64,000 nucleotides of DNA, from contig CM041091.1 in the NCBI GenBank assembly GCA_023079485.1, forward strand, positions 32,324,146 to 32,388,145. The letters are read 5' to 3'. Under the pieces are notes generated by a model, which saw nothing but the letters and a program-made list of their open reading frames with translations, was not told the origin of the DNA and did no database searches. Positions 25,001-40,000 of this stretch are shown here, one piece after another. The position numbers and the translations under genes are program-made. This DNA comes from Archilochus colubris (lineage: Eukaryota > Chordata > Aves > Apodiformes > Trochilidae). Positions within the stretch are counted from its first letter, which is position 1. Every line of letters begins with the position of its first letter.

Positions 25001-28000
25001 TCAGATTCTGCCTAAGAATGCAAGGGGGAGCAGGGCCAAAAAGGGAATTGAGTCCATCATCAGCAAGTTTGCAGATGACACTAAGCTGGGGGGGAGTGTG
25101 GATCAGCTGGAAGGCAGGAGGGCTCTGCAGAGGGACCTGGACAGACTGGAGAGTTGGGCTGATCCCAACGGCTTGAGGTTCAACATTCCAAGTGCTGGGT
25201 CCTGCACTTTGGCCACAACAACCCCATGGGGAGCTCCAGGCTGGGCACAGAGTGGCAGAAAGGGACCTGGGAGTCTGGATTGACAGGAAGCTGAACATGA
25301 GCCAGCAGTGTACCCAGGTGGCCAAGAAGGCCAATGGCATCCTGGCCTGGATCAGGAACAGTGTGGCCAGCAGGTCCAGGGAAGGGATTCTGCCCCTGTA
25401 CTCAGCCCTGGTGAGGCCACAGCTTGAGTCTTGTGTCCAGTTCTGGGCCCCTCAGTTCAGGAAGGAGATTGAGGTGCTGGAGCAGGTCCAGAGAAGAGCA
25501 AGGAGGCTGTGAAGGGATTCAGCACAAGTCCTGTGAGGAAGGGCTGAGGGAGCTGGGGGTGTTGAGGCTGGAGAAGAGGAGGCTCAGGGGAGACCTCATC
25601 ACTCTCTCCAACTCCCTGAAAGGAGGTTGGAGCCAGGGGGGGGTTGGGCTCTTTTGCCAGGCAACTCTCAGCAAGACAAGAGGGCAGGGTCTCAAGTTGT
25701 GCCAGGGGTGGTTTAGGTTGGAGGTCCCTTCCAACCTAGCCAATTCTATGATTCTGTGATTCTATGATTTTATTTTAAATTAAAAAAAAAACAAGAGGAC
25801 AAACAAAAAAACCCCTAAACAACAACAAAAAAGCCCCTCTCTGAAAAACCAAAATCAGGATACAAAGCCCGCTCTGGAAATCTCATAACCAGAGCTCATT
25901 CAAACCCCTTTGAAGTTGGTGTTGGACAATCTCCAAGCTCAAGCTTGCTGCCTCTTCCAGGGTTTTGCTTTCTGTCCCCCCTGTACAGAACTCTCCTTTT
26001 CCTCCCGTGTTAGGAAAAACCTTTGCAAAGAAGAGTGGTCAAAGATGGGAAGTCTGAAGGTGAGCGTTATACCGAGTCCTGAGTTGCTTCTGCCACATGC
26101 AGGACAATGTGAACTCAAGAAGAACTGATGGCTTCCAGCCTAGATTCCTGAGCCATTTCTTTTCCTGCTGGTGTGGCAACCTTTACATCATCTGCAAGAA
26201 CAATTTTATTTTATTTTTTTTGTGTGTGTGTGTGTTCTATCTGCCCAAAGGCTGCCCATAAAGGTTGGCAGGGGCAGTTGGTTAAGTCTGCACAAGGTCA
26301 GTCAGGATGTCTAATAATTGTCCTAACACTTTACCTGTTATGGAACAATAATGAGAGGGTTTTTTTCATTATTTTTGGGTGAGTGAACCTGGCAGATGCT
26401 GACAGCCAGCAGATGTGTAAAGTTCGAGGTGATTTGTAAGGGACCGGCTCATCTGACGCCCGGTAATTGCATCCTGGGACATTGTCACTCAGCATCCTGT
26501 CCTGCTCCACAGAACGAGGTAAAGGTCAGTTCAAAGAGCTGCTGAAGTCTGAGGGGCCAGCTCAGGCCTGAAATGAAAAACCTCATTTCCATCTCTCCCC
26601 TCTAAATGTGCTCCCAGCTGACTGGGTGTCCCAGTTGTAGATTTAGGGATGGTTTGGGTGACTTGAATCATAGAATCATAGAATGGGCTGGGTTGGAAGG
26701 GACCTCAGAGATCATCAAGTCCAACCCTTGATCCACTCCTGCTGCAGTTCCCAGCCCATGGCACTCAGTGCCACATCCAGGCTCTTTGGAAATATCTCCA
26801 GACACGGAGAATCCACTACTTCCCTGGGCAGCCCATTCCAATGCCTGATCACCCTCTCCAGAAAGAAATTCTTTCTAATCTCCAACCCAAACCTCCCCTG
26901 GCACAACTTGAGACCCTGCCCTCTTGTCTTGCTGAGAGTTGCCTGGGAAAAGAGCCCAACCCCCCCCTGGCTCCAACCTCCTTTCAGGGAGTTGGAGAGA
27001 GTGATGAGGTCTCCCCTGAGCCTCCTCTTCTCCAGCCTCAACACCCCAGCTCCCTCAGCCCTTCCTCACAGGACTTGTGCTGGATCCCTTCACAGCCTCC
27101 TTGCTCTTCTCTGGACCTGCTCCAGCACCTCAATCTCCTTCCTGAGCTGAGGGGCCCAGAACTGGACACAGGACTCAAGCTGTGGCCTCACCAGGGCTGA
27201 GTACAGGGGTACTGAGTGGTGGTTTGAGTCTGGAGTGGGTTTCAATCCCTCCTCTGGTGAGGGTCAGAAGGCTCCTCACCCACCTGTTGGCGTGTGAGTT
27301 CAGTGCTCATCTCTCTGCTTACAGTCTGGGGCTTAGAAGTGTCTTTTCCGAGTTGTTCCTTTGCTTCAGGAAATTTGGATTTGTCTGGGGATGAGCCTGC
27401 TGATGGCTCCCACAGAGGATGAAGTGGTGGCTTTGGGATGTCCTCAGCCACCAGCTCCACACAGAGTCCCTGCACAGTGGAGCAGAGTGCTGCCTGCCCC
27501 AGTGCCTGGATTCTGCTCAAATCAGGATTGATTCCTGCTCCTGCTGGGATTTTATCACAGCTGCACTCTGTGGATGTTGGCTGGAGCCTTCACCAGGTTT
27601 CCTGGGGCTGCCTGCACAGTGTAGGTGCCAACAAATCTGTAATACTCTGGAGATCTTGATAAAATGTGGGTGTATTCCATCAGCTCTTGCTTCATTCTTC
27701 TCCACTTGCAGGTATCTCATCCATTGCTCTTTATTTTACAATGCTTCACATCACAAGTTTTGTTCTTTTTTTCTTCTCCTAACTTCCCCCCCGTTTGCTG
27801 GCACTAGAAACTGCAGTGACTTGCTCTGCATGTGCTGCTTAAAATGTGGATGGTGGTGGCTGGGTGAGCTTGGGAGCTTGAGGTTTCCCATGGAGCTGGG
27901 AAGTTTCTTAGCAGTGCCTCCTCTTACAGCACTGACTCACTGGGCAAAGCATCTCAGGCATCTTTTTGGTCCTCCTGGTGCAAACCCCATGAAAACTGAA

Positions 28001-31000
28001 GGAGAATTTTGCTTTAAATATGAGCAGAAACAGGATTTAAGTTGAAGGAGAGTTTTGCTGTAAACACAAGCACAATCAGGATTTAAATTGAAGGAGAGTT
28101 TTGCTGTAAAGATGAACAGAGCCAGGGTATTCCCTGTTGTTAAAAGCTCCCCCTAATTATTTAAGCTCTGAGTTAACATCTGTTTGGTGATGGGTGCTGG
28201 CTTGCAGGCTCTGCCCATGGTCCCTGTGCTGGCCACTGAAGCATGGGTTGGTCCTGGTGTGTGTATCCCCATGCTCATCCCAGTGAGTGTGACTGGGCTG
28301 TACAAGGATTTGGTGGAAAGCTAGGAGGGGTTTTTTTTGGAGATGCTAACTTTGGAGGAAAAAGTGGCTTTTCAATGAAAACAGTTTGGTTGTTTTGTTT
28401 TCTGTAGAAATTAATCTTCTCTGGGGTTCTTGATGTTTCTTTCATGTTCCAGGATACTTTTGAGAGGTCTTTTCATGTTTGAAGACTCCCATTTTCTGAC
28501 CAGCTTGGCCTCTTTGTAGCCCTCACCTGATCCTAATCAGCATTTACTGAGCTTGGTTTTTTGAGGTGGTAATTGCAGCTGGGCATGAAGGCATGAAGCA
28601 GTGCAGGATGTGTCCAGACTTTTCATGTCAAGTTCTGAGATCTCCAGTGTGTGGTGCAGAAAAAGCCAAGTCTGACCTGGGAGGGCACATTTGTTTGGCT
28701 CTGCAAGATGGTTCCTGTTTTCCCTGGCTTCATTTCATTGACCTTTAGGAAGGGAAAGAATAAATTCTTACTCACCAAATATCTGCTTCCAGGCAGTGCC
28801 AAATCAACAGATTATTTCCCTGAAAGTGTGCAGATAGCCTTTGCATTTAGAATCAGAATTTTTTTTCCTTTTCTTTTTAACCAGGACACGCTCTGCTCAA
28901 GTTTGTTTTGCCTCCAAATTACCCTGCTTTGCTGTTTAACAATGTCTGAGCCCGTGTTTGGAATAACAGATGTGGGATACTGTCATCCCACTGTCACACC
29001 AATTGCTCATTGTTCTGAGAAGGTCACATCATAATCCATTAACAATAATTATTCCCTGGGTACACCCTGCACTTCTTCACTCAATTGCTTCATTAACTTG
29101 TGAGTGAATCTCACATTCACTGCTCCAATCAATGAAGATATATTTATAATGTACAAGTGGATGCTATTAGTTACAATATATTAACTGCCTAATTTAAAAT
29201 AGAAAAGCTATCTTTATGAAGGGCAATTAACCACTAACTGTAATTGATAATTCACATACCTATGATTAGGAAAGACAAATAAGAAGAAAGAAATGAATCA
29301 CCTGCAGCATTGGAAAAGACAGTGCAGTTTTAAAGAGTGGGAGGGGCTCTCTGGGTCAGGACCAGGTTTCTGAGAATCCTTTGGTGGAAAGTTCATGGTC
29401 AGGTGCATCACCTTGAGGTGCCTTTGGGGTTTATGGCAGCCAGCTGAGGTTATCTGTGTTAGGAAAGGAACTCACCACATTTTGCTGTCTCTAGTGCAAG
29501 GGTTTTCTTAATAGAAAAGTCTCTTTTTTATCCTAATACAAAGAAATGTAATAATATTTTAATATGACTTATAAACATAGCCCCAATATTACCTAGGTTT
29601 CTAAACCTCTGTTAGCTTAGGTCCTCTAGGAGAGTTATGTACAAATTCACTCTAAAGTGACAAAAATTAGGCATTTTAATGTCTGTGAGGGGCTGAGTGA
29701 CAGTCCTCTTGGCAATTCTTTTATTTTTAAATCGTGATACCTTTTCAGTGCTTCTCATTTTCCATGGTTATGTTGAAATGCTTTGGTTCTCCAGATAGCT
29801 GACAACTCATCCTGGGAGAGGAGTCCTTTTTGTCACATCCCTAGAAGGTGACCACAGCTTGAAGTCAGGAAACAAAGCTGCTCAGAGGCAGAGCACAGGA
29901 TTGCAGATTATTACTTCAAGGAAACCATGTCCTTGGCTGTAGGCACTTGGGACCATGCTTTTTTTTTTCCCCAAGAAGCCATTTACATGTAAACATTTAT
30001 TAATGAATCTGTTGAAGTACTGTATTTCTCAGGATTACCCACTAAGTAACAGCACTGGTGTTTTATGAGAGAATAAGTGATAAATGTAACTTAAACCACC
30101 CCAGTGTTGGTACAAGGATTATTACAACTCTCTGGCTCTTCCCTGGAGCTGTTGCCTCCAGCAGATCCCTGCAGCAGGTGAGCAGGGAGTGGAAAGGTGA
30201 AAATCCAAGTTAAAACGTGGATTCCCCAGTGGTCTCACACACAGGTACTGCACCTCCTGGCTGAGCAGTGCTTTCAGGTCATCTTGGGTCTACATCCAGA
30301 GAGCAATCCAAAGAAAAGGAACTCAGTTTGGGAGTTTTTGAGGTGTGGAGGGAGTGTGTGTGCCTCCCAGACTGTGGTACCCAAGGGATGGCGGACATCA
30401 CCTCTGCTGCCATGGTCAGCTTTGCTCTGGAGTTGGAGTTATGGGCTATGGCAGGGGCTCTGCACTTGAAAACTGCAACTGGACTGGCCAGAATAATTTA
30501 TTTTAGGTGTGTCTTGCTCACAGAAAAGGGATCCTGCTTGGGAACATCAACTTTACGTTTTTATTGCACTTGTCCAAGTGGAGCAGCAAACCCTCTGCTC
30601 GGAGCTCGTTTTCCATCTCTGGTTCTCACCCCTTTGCTGTTTTGAACTCAACAGGATCAAAGCATCCGGGCTGAAGCTCCAGTTCTGCACAAATGAAACC
30701 CAAGCCACCAGGGAGAATTTTGTGAAGAAGCTCCAGGGCATGGGCTTTGACATCTCTGTGGCTGAAGTGACTGCCCCAGCACCAGCTGCCTGCCGCCTCC
30801 TGAAGGAACGCAGCCTCAGACCACACTTGCTCGTCCACGATGGTGAGGAAGGAAGAGCTGCAGCAGATCCAGGGACACCTTGGGACACAGCCCAAAGGGA
30901 TGTGGCCAACAGCAAAAAGAGGGAATTCTCATAGCACCTGTGGGGAAATGCTCCTCCCAGCTGCTGTTGTCCTACAGGGTTTTTCCTTAGTCATGAGACT

Positions 31001-34000
31001 GTGGGATAGACCTCGGGGGGTGGTCTGGGCAAGGTGTCACTTGTGTCACTTATGGCAGTGTTGAAGGGAAGGCAGAGGGTTGGATTTGGGGTCAGAAAGG
31101 GCACAGAGGAGTCTGCTGCTCAACCACAGACATTAGGAGGTAGGGGAGGGCTTCTGCAGGACGTTAACAGGAGAGGATGGAGGAGCTGGGATTGTTCAGC
31201 CCGAAGAAGAGAAGAGTCCAGGGATACCTTAGAGTTGCCTTCCAGTACCTGAAGGGAACCTACAGGGAGGCTGGAGATTTTCATAAGAGTGTCCAGAGAT
31301 AGGACAAAGGGAAATGGATTGAAACTGAAGGAAAATAGGTTTAGACTGGGTGTTAGGAAGAAGGGCTTTAATAGGAAGGTGCTGAGACTCAGGAACAAAG
31401 TGCCCAGGGAAGCTGTGGCTGCCCCCTCCCTGGACCTGCTCAAGGTCAGGTTGGATGAGAAGCATCCCAGGTCCCTTCCAGCCTAAGCCAGTCTGGGGTT
31501 AAGTTGTCTTTGTTGTCATGACAGAGGTTTGAAGTTTAAAGGTTTTTCTCCTGTAGGATGTGGGTGGATCCTACCCTCACTGTTACACATTTCATTCAAC
31601 TACCCAGGAGTTTGCCTCTGGTCCTGGTGCTTGGGTATAATGAGCCACTAAGTCATGGGTGGCCAGGGTAGGAAATGGTTTATTTTGCTCTTTGTTATAG
31701 GACAGATGAATAGAAGGATCCAATCAGGAAAAACCAGATGATTCAGACTTGTATTTCTTAATTTTTTTTTTCCTGTGTTCTGTGTGAATTCATTCAGATT
31801 CATTTCTGAATGAATCAGAAATGTTAAGGGGTTTCTGGATTATTTTTTTTCTTTCCTCCTGTAGATCTTCTCCCTGAATTTGATGAGATTGATAAAGGAA
31901 ACCCAAACTGTGTGGTTCTTGGAGATGCAGCAGAAAACTTCACTTATGCAAACCTCAATGAAGCTTTCAGAGTTCTGATGGGGCTGGAGAAGCCTGTTTT
32001 GATCTCCCTTGGGAGAGGGTGAGTTCAGCACTGTTTCTTCCACAACTTTCTACATTTTTTAATTTCCTCCAGTGTCTTTGTGCTTCGTGGAGGTCAGATA
32101 ACAGTGGGGACATCCACACTGCCAACTTTTAAGTAGTGAATCTGGACTGGGAGACTGATCTGCTCAGATACCTGTCAGTGAAGAGTTTCCAGTGGGTAAT
32201 TCAGTCACATAACTTGGTCTCCTGTCCTGAGTCCTTTCCTTGGAGCCTTTCCATGGGCACAGGGGGAAACTGAGGTGATTGCACTGCAACATCTCTCTAT
32301 AAAATGTGGTAGTGATGCTGCCCAGGAGCCACAGCTGAGCCCTGTGCTGATGCAGGGTTGCAGAGGGCATTGGAAACCACTGAACTCACCATGCCAAACC
32401 CTCCAGTTTGGAAATCCTCAGACCCATCCCTTTCATTTCAGCTGTCAGTGACCCTTTTTTCAGTTGGCAGTGCAGATGAGCCCCTTGTGTGGGTGTGTTT
32501 GATCAAGTTGTAGCTGCTCAGAGGAGGAAAAGTCAGGGTTCAGACCTTGATGAAACAATCCACATGTTTGCAGGTGGCAGGAGGAGGGTTCAATGGCTAT
32601 TGTTTCATAATCCCCTAGGAAAACATCCTTTGTTTCTCCAGAAGGAAGTGTGAGAGCCTCTTCAAAACCCCACAGAAATCAGGGGGAGTTTAGATTTTGT
32701 GTGGGTGAGTATTGGAAGGGGCCAGCAAGATGGCAGGCACTGCTTGTCTTTTTGTCTCTGCCTTTACAAGACCTCAGAGATGAAAACTGTTCATTTAACT
32801 GCTGCCTGAACCAAAATTAAATGATTTTTAATGGTGAAAGAAACCCAAAACAAACACAAAAATACAACAGGCTATGCTTGGATAAAGGGCTGTTTGTGTA
32901 GGTTTGTGATGCAGTTTGCTCTGCCAGCATCCTGGAATTGCTAATGGTGTGTGGTGGATCAGGTGGTCCAAAAATTCAGTGTTTCAGCCAACAATCAGCC
33001 AGGTTTCCTCCTCCAGGTTCAAATCCTGTGGTTGAGATGTGATGCTGGCTGGGGCTGATGGCCTGGGTGAAAGAAATGACTCCTTGCCTTGGCTGAAAGT
33101 TGATTTAGCATCTGTGTGTTGATCCATACGTATGGAAATGTCCTACATGAGAGAGGATTTTCATGCTGGTGGCTTGGGAATTCCTATACAGGAGGAATAA
33201 GAAGGCAAAGGTTTTTATAAGCTAGTACAAAACCCTACCAATCAAGGCTGGGCTGGTGTGTATGGCAAAGATTTGCAAACAAAACCATATTTTTGAAGTA
33301 ACAGGTCAATTGTTATGATAGAATATCAGAAGATAATTATTAATTATTCTATGGAGATTAAAGGAAACTTTTGACCTCTTACTTCCACATGCATAGAAAA
33401 CCCAGTCAGTGAATTCTAATTCTAAAACCAATTTATTTAGGTGTATTCTGAGATTTTAAACACGAGGTTAATAATTGCAGAGCTGAATAATAACAAATCC
33501 CAGTGGCCTTCCTGGAGTTATTCTTATCTGTTGTGCAATGTATGGGCTTAAGAAAAGCCTCTGCATGTTTAGCTTGAGGAAACTGTAGTGACAACTTTTT
33601 CCTGTGGTTCAATAGACCATAATGGCTTTGAAAAGCCTTCTTAGTTTGTGGGTTATTGATCCAGCTGGGCAGGACTTGTCAGTGGGAGGAAGCAGTTAAA
33701 TCCATTGTGTTGTTGGACCTGACATCCTCTGATCCTACAACACGAGCAAAAAAATCCTTGCTGCTTTCTCAGTCAGGGTAAGGAGAGAATGTTGAGCCAA
33801 GAGCAGGACTGCTGATGTACAGGAAATAGCCAAGTTTTGTGTTAGGATGTTACCTTTCCAAATGAAGTCTAAAATCAACCTTTGTGTAAGGTTTGCAGTG
33901 CAAAAATGCACGTGGAAGTGTTTATTGATCTGCTCAGTCATTGATGCAGACAGCTCTAAAGCAGCCCTGCTCTTATTTGGTTTATTTTTATTATTTGGTT

Positions 34001-37000
34001 TTATTATTTGGTTTATTTTTGTTATTTTTCATTTTAAAATGTAGACTTTGGGATATTCTGGGCTCAGTTTTGACCATGAGCATTTTTTAATTTTTTTTTT
34101 CTAAGATTGATGATTTAGGCAATGTAAAAAAAAGTTCAGAATTAATTACCCTGGTATTAGTTCTCTGACTCAAAGAGAAATTTAGAGAAGTCTCATTGCA
34201 AAGGGCCATATACAAAACCCAGCCATAAACCAGTTGGTTTTTAACACAGAATCAGTGCCATTAGGTGGGCCTTGGGTGAGTGGGTTGGTTTTGGTTGAAG
34301 TTTTAGTTCATTCTATAGAAAACTGAAGTGTTGGAGTCACTGAAGCAGAATGCCCTCCTCCTGAAAATGGAGTGATTTACATTTAGCATCTGTTTGGGGC
34401 TGAGAGTGGGAATTGGCTTTGTAATTTCTTCTGTCATGCCACTGTCAGAAAATTAAGCTGTTTACACTGGACTATGGAAGGTTAATGGCTGTTCTAGCAA
34501 AGGTCAAGTGGTCATTCTAAAGGGAGGCTGTGCTGAATAATTGAAAATGGCAGGAAGGAGAAGGCATAAAATCTTAGCTGACTGCTCATCCTACCTTTTT
34601 TCCCTTTCATGTAGAAAGCTGTCTTTGCTCTGAGCAGGAAGGCTTGGAAGCCCTGTGTTAGTTTGAATTTCTATTCTGGAGGAGCACTGGAATGAGCATC
34701 CTAATTTTATGAGCTCTGTAGCAACAGGACCATTTTTAGAAGGGATAAAACTTAGCTTGGAGAGCTTGCTGTGTCCTGCTACACAGTGCCTTGGCTTTCC
34801 TCACGTGGGACAAGCAGTGATGCTCAACTGGTTGTGGTTCCCTCCCAGATATTCTGATATTCCGGTGCTGCAGCTGCTGCTCTGTGCCAGCTCCCATCCT
34901 GTGTCTGCTGCTGATTAAAGGAAGAGCAAAGTAACTCTTGTTCTTCGTGAGCAGCTGGGACTCTGTGCAGTAAAATGCAGTAAAATCATCCTTGATAGGA
35001 GTTCAAATCCCTTTGAACCAGTGGAGTTGTGTCCCAGCTGCCAGATGGGCATCCAGCCTGAGATCTTTTCCCCAGGCATTGCACAGTGCTGAGCCCGTCC
35101 TTTCCTTAATTCCCAGTGTTAAATTAAGGTCCCAGAGTTTCTGATGACTTGACTTTTTGCTGCAGCCATATGGACATCTGTGTAGGGACAGAAATAATAA
35201 AATGTGGTTTCTTTGTGTTTAACTGCCAACGTTTTCATTTCACTGGAACTTTATCACTTTCATTTCCAGACGCTACTATAAAGAAACTGATGGTCTGAAA
35301 CTTGATGTTGGAGCATATATGAAGGCATTAGAGGTATTTTATAGCTTGCATTATGCTTACTCACTCTGTGCACCTTGTTAAAAGAGTAACTTGTATAAAT
35401 ACAGGTCATCCTCTGTAATTACTCACCTTGGTGGAGGAAGTTTCCACAGATTGAAACTCTTTTGCTGCAGCCTTAAGACAGGTGGATTGATTTGTTTTCT
35501 GGCTTCATTCAGGTTTTTAAAATTCTCTTTAAAATGTGAACTTTTACCATTGTGGCTGCTTTATTGGAAGTGTGTCTCTTGAGAGAAGCAGTCAGAAAAG
35601 AAAAAAAAACATGGAATGCTGTCTGCAAGATATTGGGAAAAAGGAAAAACCCAGTTTATGTTTGGAGTGTTGTTAACACAGCCCTTGCCCCTAAGAGTTT
35701 ATAGCAAAAGGCCATATTTAATATATTAGTATACATATATTAGTAAATATTAGTATATTTAGCAAGATACTTAATTGCAGTCCTGATTGTAATCTTAATT
35801 AAGTTTGTGCAGAACTGGAACCCAACATATGAGCCAGCCTAAGTGTTTTCCCTTTTATAGGCTTGCAGAGAATTTTAAAAAGCATAAATAGTGAATGCAG
35901 AGAATAAAGCAAAGTAAGGTAGTGGAGAAATGCAGAAGCACCTTGTCCTGAATAGCATTTAGTTAAAGAAAACTTGCATCTTTAAAAATATGCCAAGTGG
36001 TTGAAGAAACTCTCTACATCTTTAGGGTCTTCCAGTACTTGTGATCATTTCCTAGGATGGGTATTTCCTTAAGAATATCTTTAAGAGTGGTGCTCTTAAA
36101 AAAATGAGTGACAGTGAAGCTGAGTCTGAGATCTGCTCTCATGATGGAGAGTGCAAAATGTGTAATTTGAGATGTTTTGGGAGGACTTTCTCCTGCCAGA
36201 GAACATTAATAATCCAAAATCTCTGATATTCAGCTTCACCTCCTTACTTGCTGTATTATTTTATGGGCAAAACCCAATAATCACATACTTTCTGTAAGTT
36301 ATAGAGTTGAAGAAGTCCTTTCTAATCAGCTTTTTGTCTGTCCACCCCTCTTCTGGTTTTTTTTTCCAGTATGCCTGTGATGTTGAAGCTGAGGTAGTGG
36401 GAAAACCAGCAAAAGCATTTTTTGAATCAGCCTTAGCAGAACTGGGAGTTCCACCCCAGCAGGTAAGGTTTCTGATGCTGTGACCACTGGCTGTGCCATA
36501 TAGTTGTGCCTACTGATGCTTTTTTAATTATTTTTTTTATTATTTACTGTCTTTCACTGATAATTATAGAAGGGGTTGAAAGGCATGTGGCCAGGAGGAG
36601 ATGGTAAATACTTTTCCCCAGACTCAGTGTATTATATATGGTGCAAAGAAATATTCCTGTTCAGGATATTCCTATGAATTACTTAAAAAAGAAAAGACAA
36701 ATTGTTGAAAAAATGTTTCAGAGAGGAAAAAACTCCCATTTACCCATTACACAAAGAGACAAAAGAGGACTGAGAGTGAAGAGAGCAAATGGCATGAGGA
36801 CCTGTTGAATTTCTTCTGCCCTGTACATCCTTGTTACCTATCTAGAAAGCATCCCATTACTCTCTTTGCTTTCCTGATAGTTCTTTTTGACTTCTTCTTG
36901 TTTCCCTTCTCATTCCTCTCTTTCTTTTTGCTCTGACCTGTGCCATCCTCACCTCTCCCCAATCTGGACTCTTCCATCCATCCCTCCATTCTCTGCTCTG

Positions 37001-40000
37001 CTTTCTCCTTGTCCTGTTGGGTTGTGCTTTCTTGTTCACCTTCCTCCCCAACCATATCGTTTGGAAGAGCATGGACTTCTCTTGTGAAGTCCCTTTATTT
37101 GGAGGATAAGGGAAAGAAAAGAAATAAAACAAAGAAACAAGAGAATAAAAATTCAGTTTTCTGAGGAAGATGCTTGTGCTTCACAAGATGAGAGGTGCCC
37201 AGTGCCTGGCAGTCCACTTGGCAACTGGAGGCTGCAGAGTGGAGGAATGGCAGCCAAAATGTCACATTTTTTGGTGTCACCCTCACTATTATTTTTTTTT
37301 CTGTAAAAGGGAAAGGCAGAAGTAGGATATTAACTAATTCAGGTGAATGGGAAGCACTGACTGACCCAAAAACTCCCCTGCTGTTATTGCATTCATCATG
37401 TTTTCCAGACACATCCTGAATGTCTGCTCCCTGCTTGCACAGCCCATTTTCTACCCTCTCTGTAGCTGTGCCCAGATCCTTCTTGTTGATTTGTTGTGGT
37501 GTCACACAGGACATAAGGATGAGTATGAGATGCCTCCCAGACAGCAGGGAATTACAACCTAATAATTCCATCAGAGGGTTTGGGTGACATTATAAACAAC
37601 AGGAGTGAAGTTTGGGTGGCTTGTAGGTCCCTAGAGCCTGGAGATGAAATTATGACCCTGTAAATCAGTATGTGCTTGGGTTTTACTTTATGATAGAGTG
37701 GGGAGATGGAAAAGACCTCGTAGGCTAATCCATCTCCTGCCCTATGCAGGAGTGTTCCCTGCTTCCATTTTATTAATGGTTTTCCAGTTTTGAGTGGGCC
37801 AAACAACTGGAGTTCTGTAAGAACCCCAGGGTAGTGTTGACAGCTGAATAGGTCTTGCAGGCAGCTTTTCCTGAGATCCATCTGGGTGCTTCCCTTTTAA
37901 ATTAGTTTTATTCCAAGTAACAGCCAAAATCACTGTTTGCTTTCCTGAATATTTTCTTCTTCCTCCACTCCTGTTATCATTCCAGTTGTTGTTTCCTGCT
38001 GAAACTGTTCAGCTCCCTCTTGGTTTGGTCCCTCTACCCCACTGTGATGCTTTTGTCAGTCCTGAACCACAATATCCCAGGTACAGCCACAGCTGTACCC
38101 AAAGAAAACCCCAAAATCCATTTCAGGATTGGCAGAATGACATTTAAGGGAAAGTAGCTGGGAAAAAAAAAACAAAAACCAAAAAGAATCAAGCAAAAAG
38201 CCCAATAAAACAAAAAAAACAGAAGAAAAAGCCAAACCTTAGAGCTCAGCCCTTGGATAACTGTTTAAGTCAGAGGCAATAAGGTTTGGGTGAAACAAAT
38301 AGCAGGCAGAAGAGGGTTTGTTGTTTTTTTTTTTCTCTCCTTGTGTAGTGGGTAATATTGCAGAGGTGAAACAGGACCCCAGAGATCCTGTCTCAAAAAT
38401 GGTGCTTCAGGGAATAAAACTTGATTTCAAGCTTCACCAAGCTGGCAAAAAACAGTCCCATAGGGAGATCCTGGGTGAGTGGTTCCCATCAGCTTCAGGA
38501 GGATTTGGTTTGGGTACAGAAAAGCAGTAATAATAATAATAATAATAAATAATATATGTAATATATAATATGTAATATATAATCTAATAATAGTCCTCAG
38601 CAGAGTCTACTCTCTGGTCTTGGCTGGGGATTCTCCTAGTGACTCACTTTGTGTTTTGACACAGATTTTTTTGCTGTATAGTTCCTAATGATAAATTCCA
38701 TCAATTTGTTGTAGTCCTATGTCTGGTCTGTAGGTATAGTTTTTTGTACTGAGATTTGAGGTGGAGGGAGTCTGTGCCTACTGAAGGAGGAACCCAGGAA
38801 ACACCCTGCAGAAAGGCACTCTGTGATGCTGGCCTTAAAACCTGGCTCAGACACATGCAGAGGAGGAGCAATCTACTTCTGACATATTTTCCCAACTTTT
38901 GAGTGCTTGACCTTATAACTTCAATGTTCTTTTGAAGATGATTTGCAAGTTGTTTTAGTTAATCCTATATAGTCATAAAAACTCAGTATATACAGTTCAG
39001 TGAGTTCCTTAGTACCTCACTGTATTTATTAGGTGTAATTCTGGCTCCTGAATGAGCTGTATTTCTCTGCTTTTGTCATGACATGACAAGGGCTGGTTTT
39101 AGTTGCCTTTACTCTTGCAAAATGTTTGCCAGGAATTCATCCCACCCGTGGAATGGGTTTGATCCATACAATGAATTCCATCATTTGAAATGAGCTGTGC
39201 TTCTGAAAACATCTTACAATTTTCTTTCACCTGACTTTTAATGAAAAATACCTTTCAGATAAAGCTGTCTCACCCCACTAATGCTAGACACTGGCAAATC
39301 TTACATTTCTCAAGCTGCTTTAATCAATAAAGTTATCACCAGTCCTTTCCCTTCTGACTGAGACCCTGACTTTGCCTTCTGCTGCTGAGATGTTTTCAAC
39401 CTGCACTTAGAATAGAAAGAACTCCCCACAGCCCAATTTTCATTTTAACCTTTCCTCAATGGCCTAGAAATAACAGATTGCCAGTATTACTTTAATAGAT
39501 TGGAAATTTAAACCTCTTAGAGGTAGCCAGACCTATCTTATGATTCAGTAATATGACAAAGAATAACACTTCTTAAAGGTTACTGAAATGCCTGATTCAC
39601 AGGTTTTAAGGCAGCTGTAACAGTGGATGATTTTTACAGCTTTACAATAAAACCCTCAATAATGTTAAGGTTCTGCTGGTTTTATATAATCATAAAAAAA
39701 AAGTTCTCTGTGTAGCAAATTGTCCTGCATTAATGGGAGTTCCAGCAGGTCACACCGGAGTGCATAAAGCACCAGTAGTTAACCAGCTCCCATTTCTGCC
39801 ACCTGCAAGGCTCAGCTGGGATTTAGTGATGCGTGAGAGCAGGCACAGGTCACCCCCAGACTGGCACAAGGGATTTGCCACCCTCCTGCTGTCCCCCCCC
39901 ACCAAGATTTGCCATCTCAGAAAGAGGAGTCGAGTGGCCAAGTGAAATTTCAGGCTGCAAATCCTGCTGAAACCTTGGAGCCTGTGGAAACCTGCCCTGG

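Larger units (their letters stand above)
19091..30654 (+). other. LHPP: LHPP intron 1 (11.6 kb)
   Basis: A long first intron holding two CR1 fragments, simple repeats and several AT-rich candidate regulatory stretches (about 20990-21560, 23160-23360 and 29030-29290). No other gene is recognisable. Open frames of up to 208 codons (27419-28045) lack any family resemblance. Confidence 0.85.

Noticed and set aside
27419..28045. 208-codon plus-strand frame in LHPP intron 1
   Set aside because: No recognisable domain, Cys/Leu/Ser-rich composition, runs into the 46-bp repeat, and sits inside a well-supported intron.
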